Shown: piece after piece, positions 15,906 through 24,533 of the stretch
Layout of the letters: each line of letters starts with the position of its first letter
Position numbering within the stretch: position 1 is the first letter of the stretch
From: an uncultured Clostridia bacterium
GTDB taxonomy: Bacteria > Bacillota > Clostridia > Oscillospirales > Acutalibacteraceae
Assembly: GCA_944385105.1 (NCBI GenBank)
Contig: CALWVR010000011.1
Location: 1 to 64,000, forward strand
Reading direction: 5' to 3'
Length of the DNA stretch: 64,000 nt
Notes under the pieces: generated by a model
Databases searched by the model: none
The model's input: the letters and a program-made list of their open reading frames with translations, nothing else
What the model was told of the DNA's origin: nothing
Translations under genes and position numbers: made by a program

Positions 15906-15934
15906 ATAATATATGCAAATTAAATGTTTTGCAA
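15906..15934 (-). promoter_or_regulatory. Promoter of spoVS
   Basis: On the minus strand TTGCAA (15929-15934), 17 nt, TATTAT (15906-15911), about 45 nt before the start codon. It looks like sigma-A; a sigma-H site was not identified. Confidence 0.55.
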
Positions 15935-16079
15935 TAGTTTTTTAATTGTTTTTTATAAAATTTTTCATTTTTGTTTCATTAACTGAAATATATTCCCCTA
16001 TTTTAACATTAAAAACTATATTTCTGCTAATTTAAACAAAATTTATCTACTTTTGTTTTATAGTATATAATTTAAATAT

Positions 16080-16853
16080 TTACCTTATTGTTAGTCTTTC
16101 CAGCGAAGTTGTTTTCTTAGTCCCCTCATCAATGTCAAATATTATCAGGTCCATCTTGCTTTTTCCCTTTGCATATTCAAATCTAGCTGGCATTTTTGTA
16201 ATTAACTTCTTTATTATTATATCTTTCTTTACTCCTAGCGTCGAATCTATTACTCCAGTCATCCCTACGTCCGTTATATATCCTGTCCCATTTGGAAGAA
16301 TATATTCATCGGCAGTTGGAACATGCGTGTGTGTTCCAAAAAAGGCTGAAACTTTTCCGTCAAGGTAAAATCCTAGCGCTCTTTTCTCTGAAGTTGCTTC
16401 TGCATGAAAGTCAACTATAATTATAGAATTTTTATCAGTATTTCTTAATATTTCATCTGCCTTTTTAAAAGGACAATCAATACTTTCCATAAATATAGTT
16501 CCCATTAAATTAATAATAACTACTTTTGTCTTCAAAGTATCTAATGTACAAATTCCTACTCCTGGGGTCGTCCCTTCCGGAAGATTTGCAGGTCTTAATA
16601 AATTTTCGTCTTCATCAAACAAGCTATATACTTCTCTTCTTCTAAACGCATGGTTTCCCGTTGTTATAACATCAACACCACTATCAAACAGATACCTTGC
16701 TGAAAATGGTGTTATGCCATTTCCTTCAGCTGAATTTTCACCGTTAGCTACAACTAAGTCTATCGCATACTGTTTCTTTAACTTAGGTAAATTCGACCTC
16801 AAAAATTCACAGCCCTCACTACCCACTACATCGCCTATGGCCATTATCTTCAA
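16080..16853 (-). CDS. ymdB: YmdB family metallophosphodiesterase
   Basis: Calcineurin-like phosphoesterase of the TIGR00282/YmdB family. In Bacillus it hydrolyses 2',3'-cyclic nucleotides and influences motility and biofilm choice. Metal-binding motifs are all present: GDVVG at the start, NGENSAEG, TGNHAF, DFHAEATSEK and GTHTHVPTAD, followed by TDVGMTG. An ATG at 16862 sits directly against AAAGGA, so the TTG at 16853 (spacing 9; MKIMAIGDVVG) is the likelier start, giving 257 residues. It is upstream of spoVS on the same strand. Confidence 0.92.
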   Translation of the reverse strand: MKIMAIGDVVGSEGCEFLRSNLPKLKKQYAIDLVVANGENSAEGNGITPFSARYLFDSGVDVITTGNHAFRRREVYSLFDEDENLLRPANLPEGTTPGVGICTLDTLKTKVVIINLMGTIFMESIDCPFKKADEILRNTDKNSIIIVDFHAEATSEKRALGFYLDGKVSAFFGTHTHVPTADEYILPNGTGYITDVGMTGVIDSTLGVKKDIIIKKLITKMPARFEYAKGKSKMDLIIFDIDEGTKKTTSLERLTIR

Positions 16854-17065
16854 AATAATCATTCCTTTAGTAAAATATAGTCAATAAAATTATACCACAC
16901 AAAGCAACAACTTATCAAAATTTCACATTTAAATAATTTAACTTTTAAAATAAAAACAATTAAAATTATTATATGCACAATTCAATTAATTCGGCAATTT
17001 TATTTTTCACTAAAACCATAGCTAAATATAAATTAATAGTCCTATTCTTTTCATTTATACCATAA

Positions 17066-17093
17066 AAGGATAGCAAACTTAATTGCTATCCTT
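17066..17093 (-). terminator. Terminator of the spoVFA-spoVFB operon
   Basis: Perfect 11-bp stem AAGGATAGCAA / TTGCTATCCTT with a 6-nt loop, followed on the minus strand by TTTTAT, about 30 nt after the spoVFB stop. Confidence 0.8.
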
Positions 17094-17122
17094 ATTTATT
17101 ACTTATAATACATTTAAGTCAA

Positions 17123-17695
17123 TTATCTAAAAATAGGTTGAATCTGCATTCCCATCATTGCTGCCTCCATAGAAGGTAATAAAAGCTCAAAATGGGCAAC
17201 TAACGAGTTTGGCTTCTTTAATGGATCGTCTTGTGACATAGGAACAAAATAGACATATTTCATATTTAACATAAATCCCATATTCTTTGCTGAACCTGCA
17301 AGCGCATCATTGGTTGCAAGAGCTATTAGAAGGGGATTTTGACCTCTTAGGTGAGATTTAGCTGCCATTGTGACAGTTGTATCTACAACTGAATTTGCAA
17401 GTTTACTCAATGTATTACCAGTACAAGGTGCTATTACCATTATATCTGTCATCTTCTTAGGTCCTATAGGTTCTGCCATTTCTATTTTATTTATTATTGG
17501 TTTTCCACATATACTTTCTATTTTCCTTCTAATATCTTCTGCCTTTCCAAAACGAGTGTCTTTACTATACGCATTTTCCGACATGATAGGTATAACTTCA
17601 TATCCAGACTTAACTAAAAGTTCCATTTGCGTAATAGCTCTAGAAAACGTGCAAAATGAACCGCACATTGCAAATCCTACTTTTACTTTACTCAT
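17123..17695 (-). CDS. spoVFB: Dipicolinate synthase subunit B
   Basis: 190-residue flavoprotein-fold subunit (dpaB) of the enzyme that makes dipicolinic acid, the calcium chelator of the spore core, from dihydrodipicolinate in the mother cell. Recognised by GFAMCGSFCTF at the N-terminus, IAPCTGNTLSKLANSVVDTTVTMAAK near 100 and the PLLIALATNDALAGSA region. Its start overlaps the stop of spoVFA by four bases. Clostridium sensu stricto mostly lacks spoVF, so its presence points to another clostridial lineage. Confidence 0.94.
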   Translation of the reverse strand: MSKVKVGFAMCGSFCTFSRAITQMELLVKSGYEVIPIMSENAYSKDTRFGKAEDIRRKIESICGKPIINKIEMAEPIGPKKMTDIMVIAPCTGNTLSKLANSVVDTTVTMAAKSHLRGQNPLLIALATNDALAGSAKNMGFMLNMKYVYFVPMSQDDPLKKPNSLVAHFELLLPSMEAAMMGMQIQPIFR

Positions 17696-18558
17696 AATCC
17701 TTCCTCCTCTATCATGCTATAAATAGTTTCCTTTATAATTTCCCCTGCTCTTTGCGGAGAAAATTTTCCAGGTAAAGCCAAGGCTTGTATCACATTTAAA
17801 TTGAGCTCTCTAGCCTTATTGAAATCCACTCCGCCAGGTAGAGAAGCAAGGTCTATTAATATAGTATCTTTGCGCATTCTTTTTAAAGCCTTCTCTTCAA
17901 AAATTACACTTGGAATAGTATTAAATATTATATCGTAATCAAGGTCATCTATTATCCTCTCTGTTACAACCGGATCAAATCCACATAGCTTTATATTTGC
18001 CCAGTCCCTCTCTTTCCGAGCGCTAACACTAACACTAGCTCCAAGGTTTCCTAATATTCGACTCATAGCTTTTCCTAATCTTCCAAATCCAGTTACAAGG
18101 CACCTTGAGCCCTCTATAGTTCTCTCACTTTCCCTAATTGCTATCATTAAAGCGGCTTCTACTGTGGGAACTGCATTTTTTATCTTAAAGTCTTCTTTCT
18201 TAGAATAGTCTAGCAAATCAATATTCTTAAATGCTTTATTAGCTGATACTAATGTATTGGACAAGCCTGTAAACACCTTTTTACCTTCTAGTAAATTGCA
18301 AAATTTTTCATCAATATATATTTCTCTATTCGAGTACACTACATTTAGTTTATTTCCCTTTACGGGGTTTACAGGTAAAATTACATACTTACCTTTACTA
18401 ACTCCATCATCCAAATTTTCCTTTACTATTCCTTGCTCAAATTCTATATCATCAAATCCAACAGCATATACTTTATACCCATCATCACAAATACTTTGTG
18501 CTAGTCTTACTTGACGTTTGTCCCCTCCTAATATGCAAAAACTAATCTTGTTGTCCAT
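17692..18558 (-). CDS. spoVFA: Dipicolinate synthase subunit A
   Basis: 288-residue subunit (dpaA) of dipicolinate synthase. It carries an N-terminal domain (FCILGGDKRQ) and a Rossmann NAD(P)-binding domain (VTGFGRLGKAMSRILGNLGA near 157), and the conserved DLASLPGGVDF near 236. The ATG at 18573 lies within the ribosome binding site; the ATG at 18558, 8 nt after GGAGGGG, is the start. It is first gene of a two-gene sporulation operon. Confidence 0.94.
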   Translation of the reverse strand: MDNKISFCILGGDKRQVRLAQSICDDGYKVYAVGFDDIEFEQGIVKENLDDGVSKGKYVILPVNPVKGNKLNVVYSNREIYIDEKFCNLLEGKKVFTGLSNTLVSANKAFKNIDLLDYSKKEDFKIKNAVPTVEAALMIAIRESERTIEGSRCLVTGFGRLGKAMSRILGNLGASVSVSARKERDWANIKLCGFDPVVTERIIDDLDYDIIFNTIPSVIFEEKALKRMRKDTILIDLASLPGGVDFNKARELNLNVIQALALPGKFSPQRAGEIIKETIYSMIEEEGL

Positions 18559-18614
18559 ATAATTCCCCTCCATTATTTACATTCATAATATGCATTAAAA
18601 ACTTAACTTGATAC

Positions 18615-18643
18615 ATAATATACAAACAAACAAAAAAAGTCAA
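18615..18643 (-). promoter_or_regulatory. Possible promoter of spoVFA
   Basis: On the minus strand TTGACT (18638-18643), 17 nt, TATTAT (18615-18620). The operon would be expected to be under mother-cell sigma-K; a CATATTATG sequence nearer the start resembles a sigma-K -10 box but no matching -35 was found. Confidence 0.4.
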
Positions 18644-18715
18644 AAATGTGTTTATTTTACTAAGAACAAGCAATATAATAATAATAGTGTTAAAATAAAT
18701 AAGGAGTGTTTTTTT

Positions 18716-20113
18716 TTGAATAAATTACTTGATATTCTTAATTCTTCTAAAAATATTCATTTTATAGGTATTGGTGGGTCTGGAATGTGTCCTATCGCTG
18801 AAGTATTGCGCAGTCATGGATACAATATTTCCGGCTCTGATAACTATATTTCTGATACATTACAAAAGCTTATAAATGACGGAGTTAAAGTTTTCACAGA
18901 ACACAATTCCGACAATATAAATAATGCTGATATTGTTGTTTATTCTGCCGCTATAAAAGACGATAATCCTGAAATGATTGCTGCTAGAAGTCTTAATATC
19001 CCCACTATAGAACGTTCTACCATGCTAGGACTTATTTGCTCAAAGTATAAAAATCCTATTGCCATCTCCGGAACTCATGGTAAAACATCTACAACTGCCA
19101 TGATTACCCAGATTCTAACTTTTGCACAAATAGATCCTTCTGCAATAATAGGCGGGAAACTTCCCTTTATAGGTGGCAATAGTAGAATAGGTAAATCTGA
19201 AACTATTATATGCGAAGCTTGCGAATATGTGGACTCCTTTTTAAAAATTTATCCGTCTATCTCTATAATCTTAAATATTGAGGCTGACCATCTAGACTAT
19301 TTTAAGAATCTTGATAATATTATTAAGTCTTTTCATAAGTTTGCAAGTCAAACTAGTAATTTAGTTATAATAAACGGTGACGATAAAAATTGTATTGCCG
19401 CTTCTCAAAATATAAATGCTGGTATTTTAACTTTTGGAATGTCAAAAAATAATGATTACTACATAGAAAACTTAAAGAAAACTAACGGTGCTTTTTATGC
19501 ATACACGCTCATGCACCATGGTAAAAAAGTTATAGATATAAAACTTTCTGTTCCTGGTAAACACAATGTGCTAAATTCTCTTGCCGCTGCGGCTACTGCT
19601 CATTGTATGGGAATTGACAAAAATGTAATTAAGGATAGCTTAATGGAATTTCACGGAGTCCATAGAAGATTTGAAGTCTTGGGAAGTCCAAATAATATAA
19701 CTATTGTAGATGATTTTGCTCATCATCCTACTGAAATTAAAACTACATTAGAAACTGCTATGAGTATGGGATTTAATCATGTATTTGCTGTTTTTCAGCC
19801 TCATACTTACTCGAGAACTGCAGAATTTTTAGATTCGTTTGCTTCGTCTTTGTCTATTGCTGATACTGTAGTACTGTCTGAGATTTTAGCAGTAAGAGAA
19901 AAAAATATCTATAATATATACTCTGAAGACCTAGCTGCCAAAATGAAAAATTGCGTTTATAGAAAAACATTCGAAGAAATCACAGATTACATTGAAAAAA
20001 CTGCTAAGCCCGGAGACCTTGTTTTAACCATGGGCGGCGGTAATGTATACGTATGTGCAAATATGATATTAGATAGGCTAAGTAAAAATCACATTATAAA
20101 AAACATCAACTAA
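18716..20113 (+). CDS. murC: UDP-N-acetylmuramate--L-alanine ligase
   Basis: Adds L-Ala to UDP-MurNAc, the first amino acid of the peptidoglycan stem. 465 residues with FIGIGGSGMCPIAEVL near 18, ATP-binding SGTHGKTSTTAMI near 118, DDFAHHPTEI near 337 and the C-terminal GGGNVY. The frame is open upstream to 18608, but a TTG at 18716 with AAGGAG nine bases before gives the family-typical N-terminus. Its 3' part is the source of the decayed duplicate at 21013-21396. The stop overlaps the convergent lipoprotein gene by four bases. Confidence 0.94.
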   Translation: MNKLLDILNSSKNIHFIGIGGSGMCPIAEVLRSHGYNISGSDNYISDTLQKLINDGVKVFTEHNSDNINNADIVVYSAAIKDDNPEMIAARSLNIPTIERSTMLGLICSKYKNPIAISGTHGKTSTTAMITQILTFAQIDPSAIIGGKLPFIGGNSRIGKSETIICEACEYVDSFLKIYPSISIILNIEADHLDYFKNLDNIIKSFHKFASQTSNLVIINGDDKNCIAASQNINAGILTFGMSKNNDYYIENLKKTNGAFYAYTLMHHGKKVIDIKLSVPGKHNVLNSLAAAATAHCMGIDKNVIKDSLMEFHGVHRRFEVLGSPNNITIVDDFAHHPTEIKTTLETAMSMGFNHVFAVFQPHTYSRTAEFLDSFASSLSIADTVVLSEILAVREKNIYNIYSEDLAAKMKNCVYRKTFEEITDYIEKTAKPGDLVLTMGGGNVYVCANMILDRLSKNHIIKNIN

Positions 20114-20128
20114 AAGTTGATGTTTTTT
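20100..20128. terminator. Bidirectional terminator overlapping two coding ends
   Basis: 12-bp stem AAAACATCAACT (20100-20111) / AGTTGATGTTTT (20115-20126), loop AAA, then TT. The left arm encodes the last residues of MurC; read from the minus strand, both arms encode the C-terminal residues LKNINF of the lipoprotein. Confidence 0.8.
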
Positions 20129-20919
20129 AGTCCTATCATTTCGGTGTTTGCTTCTACATATTCCTCAAAGGATGGAAATTCAATCTTAACCGGTTCATAA
20201 GAGTAAGTAGATTTTATATTCATAGTTACTTCTACATTCGACCCACCTTTTGCACTAACTTCAGAGCTTATAATTCTATAATCATTATCTATTGTTATTC
20301 TCTCATATCCTTCTGTCGCTCCAACAAAAACGGCCATTTTCTTAAAAGCATTATTAACGCTTTGGGTCAATCCTGAAACTATAACTATTCTACCCTCTGA
20401 ATCTTTTTCTAGCTTAAGATTATCTAATTCATCGCTTGACAGATCCGGAAACTCAAACATTTTTTTGTCTTCCTCATCCACAGGAGATTTAACTTTAGCT
20501 GATACATTTGTACCTAAAATTACATCCATATATTTATATCCATCTAAAATATACTTTGTGATTTCAATAGGATTACCAGAAGTGTCGTCTATTTTCGTTA
20601 TAGACTTAAGTCTAGGATTATCACTATTGACATCCTCAAGCTCCATGTAATCAGTACCGCTCATATCTGAAGTATCACCTTGTGGCTCTAGCATCTCTGC
20701 ATTAACTTCCGATTGCTTTGAATAAGAGCTAATTGATTTCATTTTCTCTTCGACTCTTTTATAAACCTCCTTAGGATCCTGACTTAAAATATCCTGTGTT
20801 GATGATTGTGAACTACTACTAACATTGCTCTGATCTCCTGTTGTGTCACATCCAACAGCAGTCATTGACAAAACCCATGTCAACAAGGCTACTGACATAA
20901 TTTTTGTTAATTTTTCCAT
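20110..20919 (-). CDS. Lipoprotein, copy 1 of a tandem pair
   Basis: 269-residue predicted lipoprotein: signal peptide with lipobox SMTAVGC (Cys 24), then a Ser/Gln-rich linker, then a domain starting near KEVYKRVEEKMKSISSYS and ending in strands such as YSYEPVKIEFPSFEEY. The pattern (helix of a KxSY type followed by long beta region) resembles DUF6612-like or LppX-type lipoproteins, a guess from pattern only. It is about two-thirds identical by eye to copy 2 at 21423-22193. Compared with copy 2 it has an extra tail of about ten residues encoded inside the murC terminator. Transcribed convergently to murC. Confidence 0.8.
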   Translation of the reverse strand: MEKLTKIMSVALLTWVLSMTAVGCDTTGDQSNVSSSSQSSTQDILSQDPKEVYKRVEEKMKSISSYSKQSEVNAEMLEPQGDTSDMSGTDYMELEDVNSDNPRLKSITKIDDTSGNPIEITKYILDGYKYMDVILGTNVSAKVKSPVDEEDKKMFEFPDLSSDELDNLKLEKDSEGRIVIVSGLTQSVNNAFKKMAVFVGATEGYERITIDNDYRIISSEVSAKGGSNVEVTMNIKSTYSYEPVKIEFPSFEEYVEANTEMIGLKNINF

Positions 20920-20995
20920 AAAATATTCCCCTTTTATTTGTTTACTATATGTATGATATATTATTCTTATAACTTTGTCAACATTTTCTTAAAAA

Positions 20996-21012
20996 AGCAG
21001 ATTTTACAATAA
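20996..21012. other. Duplication junction inside a terminator arm
   Basis: GCAGATTTTACAAT here equals the left arm and loop of the intact coaX terminator at 22274-22287, but instead of the right arm the sequence continues directly with a copy of an internal murC segment (compare 19026 onwards). This marks the joint of a tandem duplication covering the 3' part of murC, the lipoprotein gene and the sequence up to the coaX terminator. Confidence 0.8.
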
Positions 21013-21396
21013 GACTTATTTGTTTAAAGTATAAAAATCCTATTGCCATTTTCAGAACTCATAGTAAAACATCTACAACTACTATGATTACCCAGACTCT
21101 AACTTTTAAACAAATAGACCTTCTTCAATAATAGAATAGGTAAATCTGAAACTATTATACGCGAAGTTTGTAAAGGAGTAAGAGAAAAAATATCTATAAT
21201 ATATTTTGAAGACTTAGCTGCCAAAATGAAAAATTGCGTTTATCGAAAAACATTCAAAGAAATCACAGATTACATTGAAAAAACGGCTAAGCCCGAAGAC
21301 CTTGTTTTAACCATGGGCGGCGGTAATGTATACGTATGTGCAAATATGATATTAAATAAGCTAAGTAAAAATCACATTATAAAAAACACCAACTAA
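21013..21396 (+). pseudogene. murC: Decayed murC fragment
   Basis: Degenerate copy of murC. 21013 to about 21170 corresponds to about 19028-19218 with a small internal deletion near 21130-21135; then a large deletion joins it to the equivalent of about 19890, and it continues to the stop (21394-21396), corresponding to 20113. The ATP-binding motif GTHGKTSTT reads RTHSKTSTT, losing two glycines, and frames are shifted. The C-terminal 220 bases are nearly intact (GGGNVYVCANMI preserved). It cannot make MurC. It is a relic of the tandem duplication. Confidence 0.9.
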
Positions 21397-21409
21397 AAGT
21401 TGATGTTTT
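21383..21409. terminator. Copy of the murC/lipoprotein terminator
   Basis: AAAACACCAACT (21383-21394) / AGTTGATGTTTT (21398-21409), the duplicate of the hairpin at 20100. One substitution makes a C-A mismatch on the plus strand but a tolerated U-G pair on the minus strand, where lipoprotein copy 2 still needs a terminator. Confidence 0.75.
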
Positions 21410-21422
21410 TTAATTCTATTAT

Positions 21423-22193
21423 TTAGAAGTTTGATTCTACATATCCCTCAAAGGATGGAAATTCAATCTTAACCGGTTCATAAGAGTAAGTATTTTTCAT
21501 AGTTACAGATAACTCTCCATTTGATTCACCTTTTGCACTAAATTCAAAGCTTGTAATTTTATAATCACTATCTATTATTATTCTTTGATAGCCTTCTGTC
21601 ATTTCAGCATCGCTAAACACTCTCTTAACAGTATCCTTAACATTTTGAGTCAATCCTGAAACTATAGCTATTCTACCCTCTGAATCTTTTTCTAACTTAA
21701 GATTATCTAATTCAGCGTCTGAAAGACCCTGAGGCTTAAATATTTTTTTGTCCTCCTCAGTCATAGGAGATTTAAGATTAACAGCTGGGCTATTTTGACT
21801 TACACTTGTACTTATATATTTATATCCATCTAAATAATACATTGTTGCTTCCACAACATTATCGCCAATGTTTATTTTCCCTACAGTTTTAGCCTTAGGA
21901 TTATCACTATAGAGATCTTCAACCTCCATAGAACTAGTTGACTTCACCACCTGTGAATCTCCTGCCCTCACTGCATTCATTTCCCCTTGCGTTGAAAAAG
22001 AATTAATTGATTGCATTTTTTCTCCGACTTTTTTATAAACCTCCTTAGGATCCTGACTTAAAATATCCTGTGTCGATGATTGTGAACTACTACTAACATT
22101 GCTCTGATCTCCTGTTGTGCCACATCCAACAGCAGTCATTGACAAAGCCCCAGCCAACAAGGCTACTGATATAATTTTTGTTATTTTTTTCAT
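21423..22193 (-). CDS. Lipoprotein, copy 2 of a tandem pair
   Basis: 256-residue lipoprotein with the same lipobox (SMTAVGC) and linker as copy 1; the first 55 residues are almost identical, and the mature domains have diverged mainly in the middle (about residues 70-150). The frame after its stop continues colinear with copy 1 (IIELKNINF then stop), so copy 2 is shorter by one early stop, or copy 1 was extended. ATG at 22193 follows AAAGGGG; the upstream GTG at 22211 is within poor context. Both copies keep open frames while the murC copy between them decayed, which suggests selection on the lipoproteins. Confidence 0.8.
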   Translation of the reverse strand: MKKITKIISVALLAGALSMTAVGCGTTGDQSNVSSSSQSSTQDILSQDPKEVYKKVGEKMQSINSFSTQGEMNAVRAGDSQVVKSTSSMEVEDLYSDNPKAKTVGKINIGDNVVEATMYYLDGYKYISTSVSQNSPAVNLKSPMTEEDKKIFKPQGLSDAELDNLKLEKDSEGRIAIVSGLTQNVKDTVKRVFSDAEMTEGYQRIIIDSDYKITSFEFSAKGESNGELSVTMKNTYSYEPVKIEFPSFEGYVESNF

Positions 22194-22268
22194 AAAATAT
22201 TCCCCTTTCACTTATTTATTATATGTATAATACATCATTTTTATAACTTTGTCAATACTTTCTTAAAA

Positions 22269-22296
22269 AAAAAGCAGATTTTACAATCTGCTTTTT
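22269..22296 (-). terminator. Terminator of the prfA-coaX operon
   Basis: AAAAAGCAGATT (22269-22280) / AATCTGCTTTTT (22285-22296), 12-bp stem, loop TTAC; on the minus strand it is followed by a run of T. It lies about 25 nt after the coaX stop. Confidence 0.85.
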
Positions 22297-22321
22297 TATT
22301 ACTTACTAAGTATATCACAAC

Positions 22322-23086
22322 TTAATCATTTAATTTATATATCTCTTTTAAACCATAAAGGAGAAGATCATCTATTAAAATTATATTCCCCTCACAATAA
22401 GATACTACATCTCTCGACCAACCACCTGTAGCTACTATATTACACTCATATCCTAGCTTTTCTTCTATTTTTCGGCACAGACCATCTATCATTGCTGCTG
22501 TTCCATAAATAACACCTGAACGTATACTTTCAACTGTGTCTGTACAAATAAGTTTACTCGGCTTCTCTAAGCTTATATCCGGCAACAGTGAGGTGCGATT
22601 CGTTAAAGCATCAAGCGACGTCTTTACCCCTGGAATTATCATTCCTCCTAAAAAATTTTTATCTTTGTCTACTACACATATAGTCGTAGCTGTGCCTAAG
22701 TCAACTACTATACATGGTGTTGGGCATAAACTTACAGCTCCAGTACATCCTGCTATTAAGTCACTCCCTAAGACGTCTTTTTCCACCTTATTAAAATTGA
22801 TTCCTGTATTTAATTTATTACTCACTATAACAGGACAAATATTTATAATCCTCTTTATTGCCCTTTTCATCGGTAATAAAACCGCAGGGACTACTGAACT
22901 GATAATTGCCCCTATAAAATTACTAGCATTTATATTATACACCTTGAATATTTCACTAAGTCTTATAAAACACTGGTCTGAAGTCATTTGCAGTTCTGTT
23001 GCAAACCTTGATACGAATTTTAAGCTATCTCCTTGATACGCCCCTAGCGTAACAGTTGTATTTCCTATATCTATAACTAAAAGCAT
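22322..23086 (-). CDS. coaX: Type III pantothenate kinase
   Basis: First step of CoA synthesis, ATP-dependent phosphorylation of pantothenate, by the acetyl-CoA-insensitive CoaX type. 254 residues, with the ASKHA phosphate loop DIGNTTVTLG at residue 6, DLGTATT near 130, GGMIIPGVKTSLDAL and the adenosine-site ATGGWS. It is last in a seven-gene operon that also contains coaE, so first and last CoA steps are co-transcribed. Confidence 0.94.
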   Translation of the reverse strand: MLLVIDIGNTTVTLGAYQGDSLKFVSRFATELQMTSDQCFIRLSEIFKVYNINASNFIGAIISSVVPAVLLPMKRAIKRIINICPVIVSNKLNTGINFNKVEKDVLGSDLIAGCTGAVSLCPTPCIVVDLGTATTICVVDKDKNFLGGMIIPGVKTSLDALTNRTSLLPDISLEKPSKLICTDTVESIRSGVIYGTAAMIDGLCRKIEEKLGYECNIVATGGWSRDVVSYCEGNIILIDDLLLYGLKEIYKLND

Positions 23087-23105
23087 AAATACTGCATCCT
23101 CTAAA

Positions 23106-24518
23106 CTATTTTATCTTAAAAAATGACTTTACAGCTCTGTATGTCATATATACATCTATCTTAGAGACAATCTCAAACGGTGCATGCATAGATAAAACAG
23201 GCACCCCTAAGTCCACTACATCAACATTTAGATTCGCCATGTACCTTGCTATAGTTCCTCCTCCTCCTGCGTCTACTTTTCCAAGTTCTCCTGTTTGCCA
23301 GAGTATTCCCTCTTCCTCAAGGTAATTCCTTATATAAGCCATAAACTCAGCACATGCATCAGATGTACTATACTTTCCACCACTTCCTGTATACTTAGTT
23401 ATTACTGCCCCCTGATTTATATAACAACTATTATTGTCTTCATATTGTTCAGAATATGTCGGATCAAACGCTGCATTTACGTCGGCAGACAAGCATTTTG
23501 ACTTACTTAATACATGACGATAGTGCTCTCCATCCATATTTGCTAAATCGGCAATAAAATATCTAAAGAATGAGGAGTTCATTCCAGTATTTCCATCACT
23601 TCCTGTTTCCTCTTTGTCTGCTAGTATTGTTAATATAGTATTCTCCGGAACACCTTCAAAGTCCAACATTGCTTTTAAAGCAGGATAAGCACATACTCTA
23701 TCATCATGACCATAAGAGCCTATCATGCTTCTATCAAGGCCTAAGTCTCTTGCCGGGAATGACGGTACTAATTCTAATTCTGCAGAAATAAAATCTGATT
23801 CTACTATTCCATATTTTTCATTTAATATCTTCATTATATTAAGCTTAACAAGCTCTGATCCTTCGTCTGACTTAAATGGTCGGCTTCCAACCAACACATT
23901 TAGTTTCTCACCTTCTATTCCCTTTTGCATCGTTTTGGCCATTTGCTCCTTTGCTAAATGTGGTAGCAAATCTGTAACGCAAAATACTGGATCACTTTCA
24001 TCTTCTCCTATACATACTTTTATAAGAGTCCCATCCTTCTTCACTATTACTCCATGTAGTGATAACGGTATTGTAGTCCATTGATATTTTTTTATTCCAC
24101 CATAATAGTGCGTCTTTAATAAGGCTAATTCACTTTTCTCATATAATGGATTTGGTTTTAGATCTAGTCTCGGAGAATCTATATGTGCAACCGCTATTTT
24201 GATTCCTTCCTTTGTTCCTTTTCTACCTATAATAGCAGTTATAATAGACTTGTCTCTATTTACGTAATAAATTTTAGCTCCTGGATTGTACTTCTTGTTT
24301 ATATCAAATTCCTCAAATCCAGCCTGAGTTGCAAGCTCTATTACGTAAGATACGGCCTCCCTTTCTGTTTTTACATTATTTAAGAACTTTTTATAGTCTT
24401 CACAAAATTCATCAGCCTTCTCTATTTGCCTTTCATCAAGTTTTAAAACCCCATTCTTTCTATTTATAAACAGTTTCTCCTTCATTTCATCTACTTTATT
24501 ATTGCCCTCTTTTAACAT
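23106..24518 (-). CDS. M18 family aminopeptidase
   Basis: 470-residue cytoplasmic zinc aminopeptidase of family M18 (aspartyl or leucyl aminopeptidase type). Metal and catalytic motifs are AHIDSPRLDLKP near 111, SYGHDDRVCAYPAL near 269, DKEETGSDGNTG near 303, SADVNAAFDP near 348 and LSMHAPFEIVSK near 446. Length fits the bacterial ApeA-like branch. It starts 15 nt after the transglycosylase gene, within the same operon, and probably degrades peptides from protein turnover. Confidence 0.9.
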   Translation of the reverse strand: MLKEGNNKVDEMKEKLFINRKNGVLKLDERQIEKADEFCEDYKKFLNNVKTEREAVSYVIELATQAGFEEFDINKKYNPGAKIYYVNRDKSIITAIIGRKGTKEGIKIAVAHIDSPRLDLKPNPLYEKSELALLKTHYYGGIKKYQWTTIPLSLHGVIVKKDGTLIKVCIGEDESDPVFCVTDLLPHLAKEQMAKTMQKGIEGEKLNVLVGSRPFKSDEGSELVKLNIMKILNEKYGIVESDFISAELELVPSFPARDLGLDRSMIGSYGHDDRVCAYPALKAMLDFEGVPENTILTILADKEETGSDGNTGMNSSFFRYFIADLANMDGEHYRHVLSKSKCLSADVNAAFDPTYSEQYEDNNSCYINQGAVITKYTGSGGKYSTSDACAEFMAYIRNYLEEEGILWQTGELGKVDAGGGGTIARYMANLNVDVVDLGVPVLSMHAPFEIVSKIDVYMTYRAVKSFFKIK

Positions 24519-24533
24519 ACTAAATCAGTCCTT

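Noticed and set aside
22536..23036. 166-residue frame on the plus strand
   Set aside because: Antisense to coaX, whose motifs and length are complete; no ribosome site.
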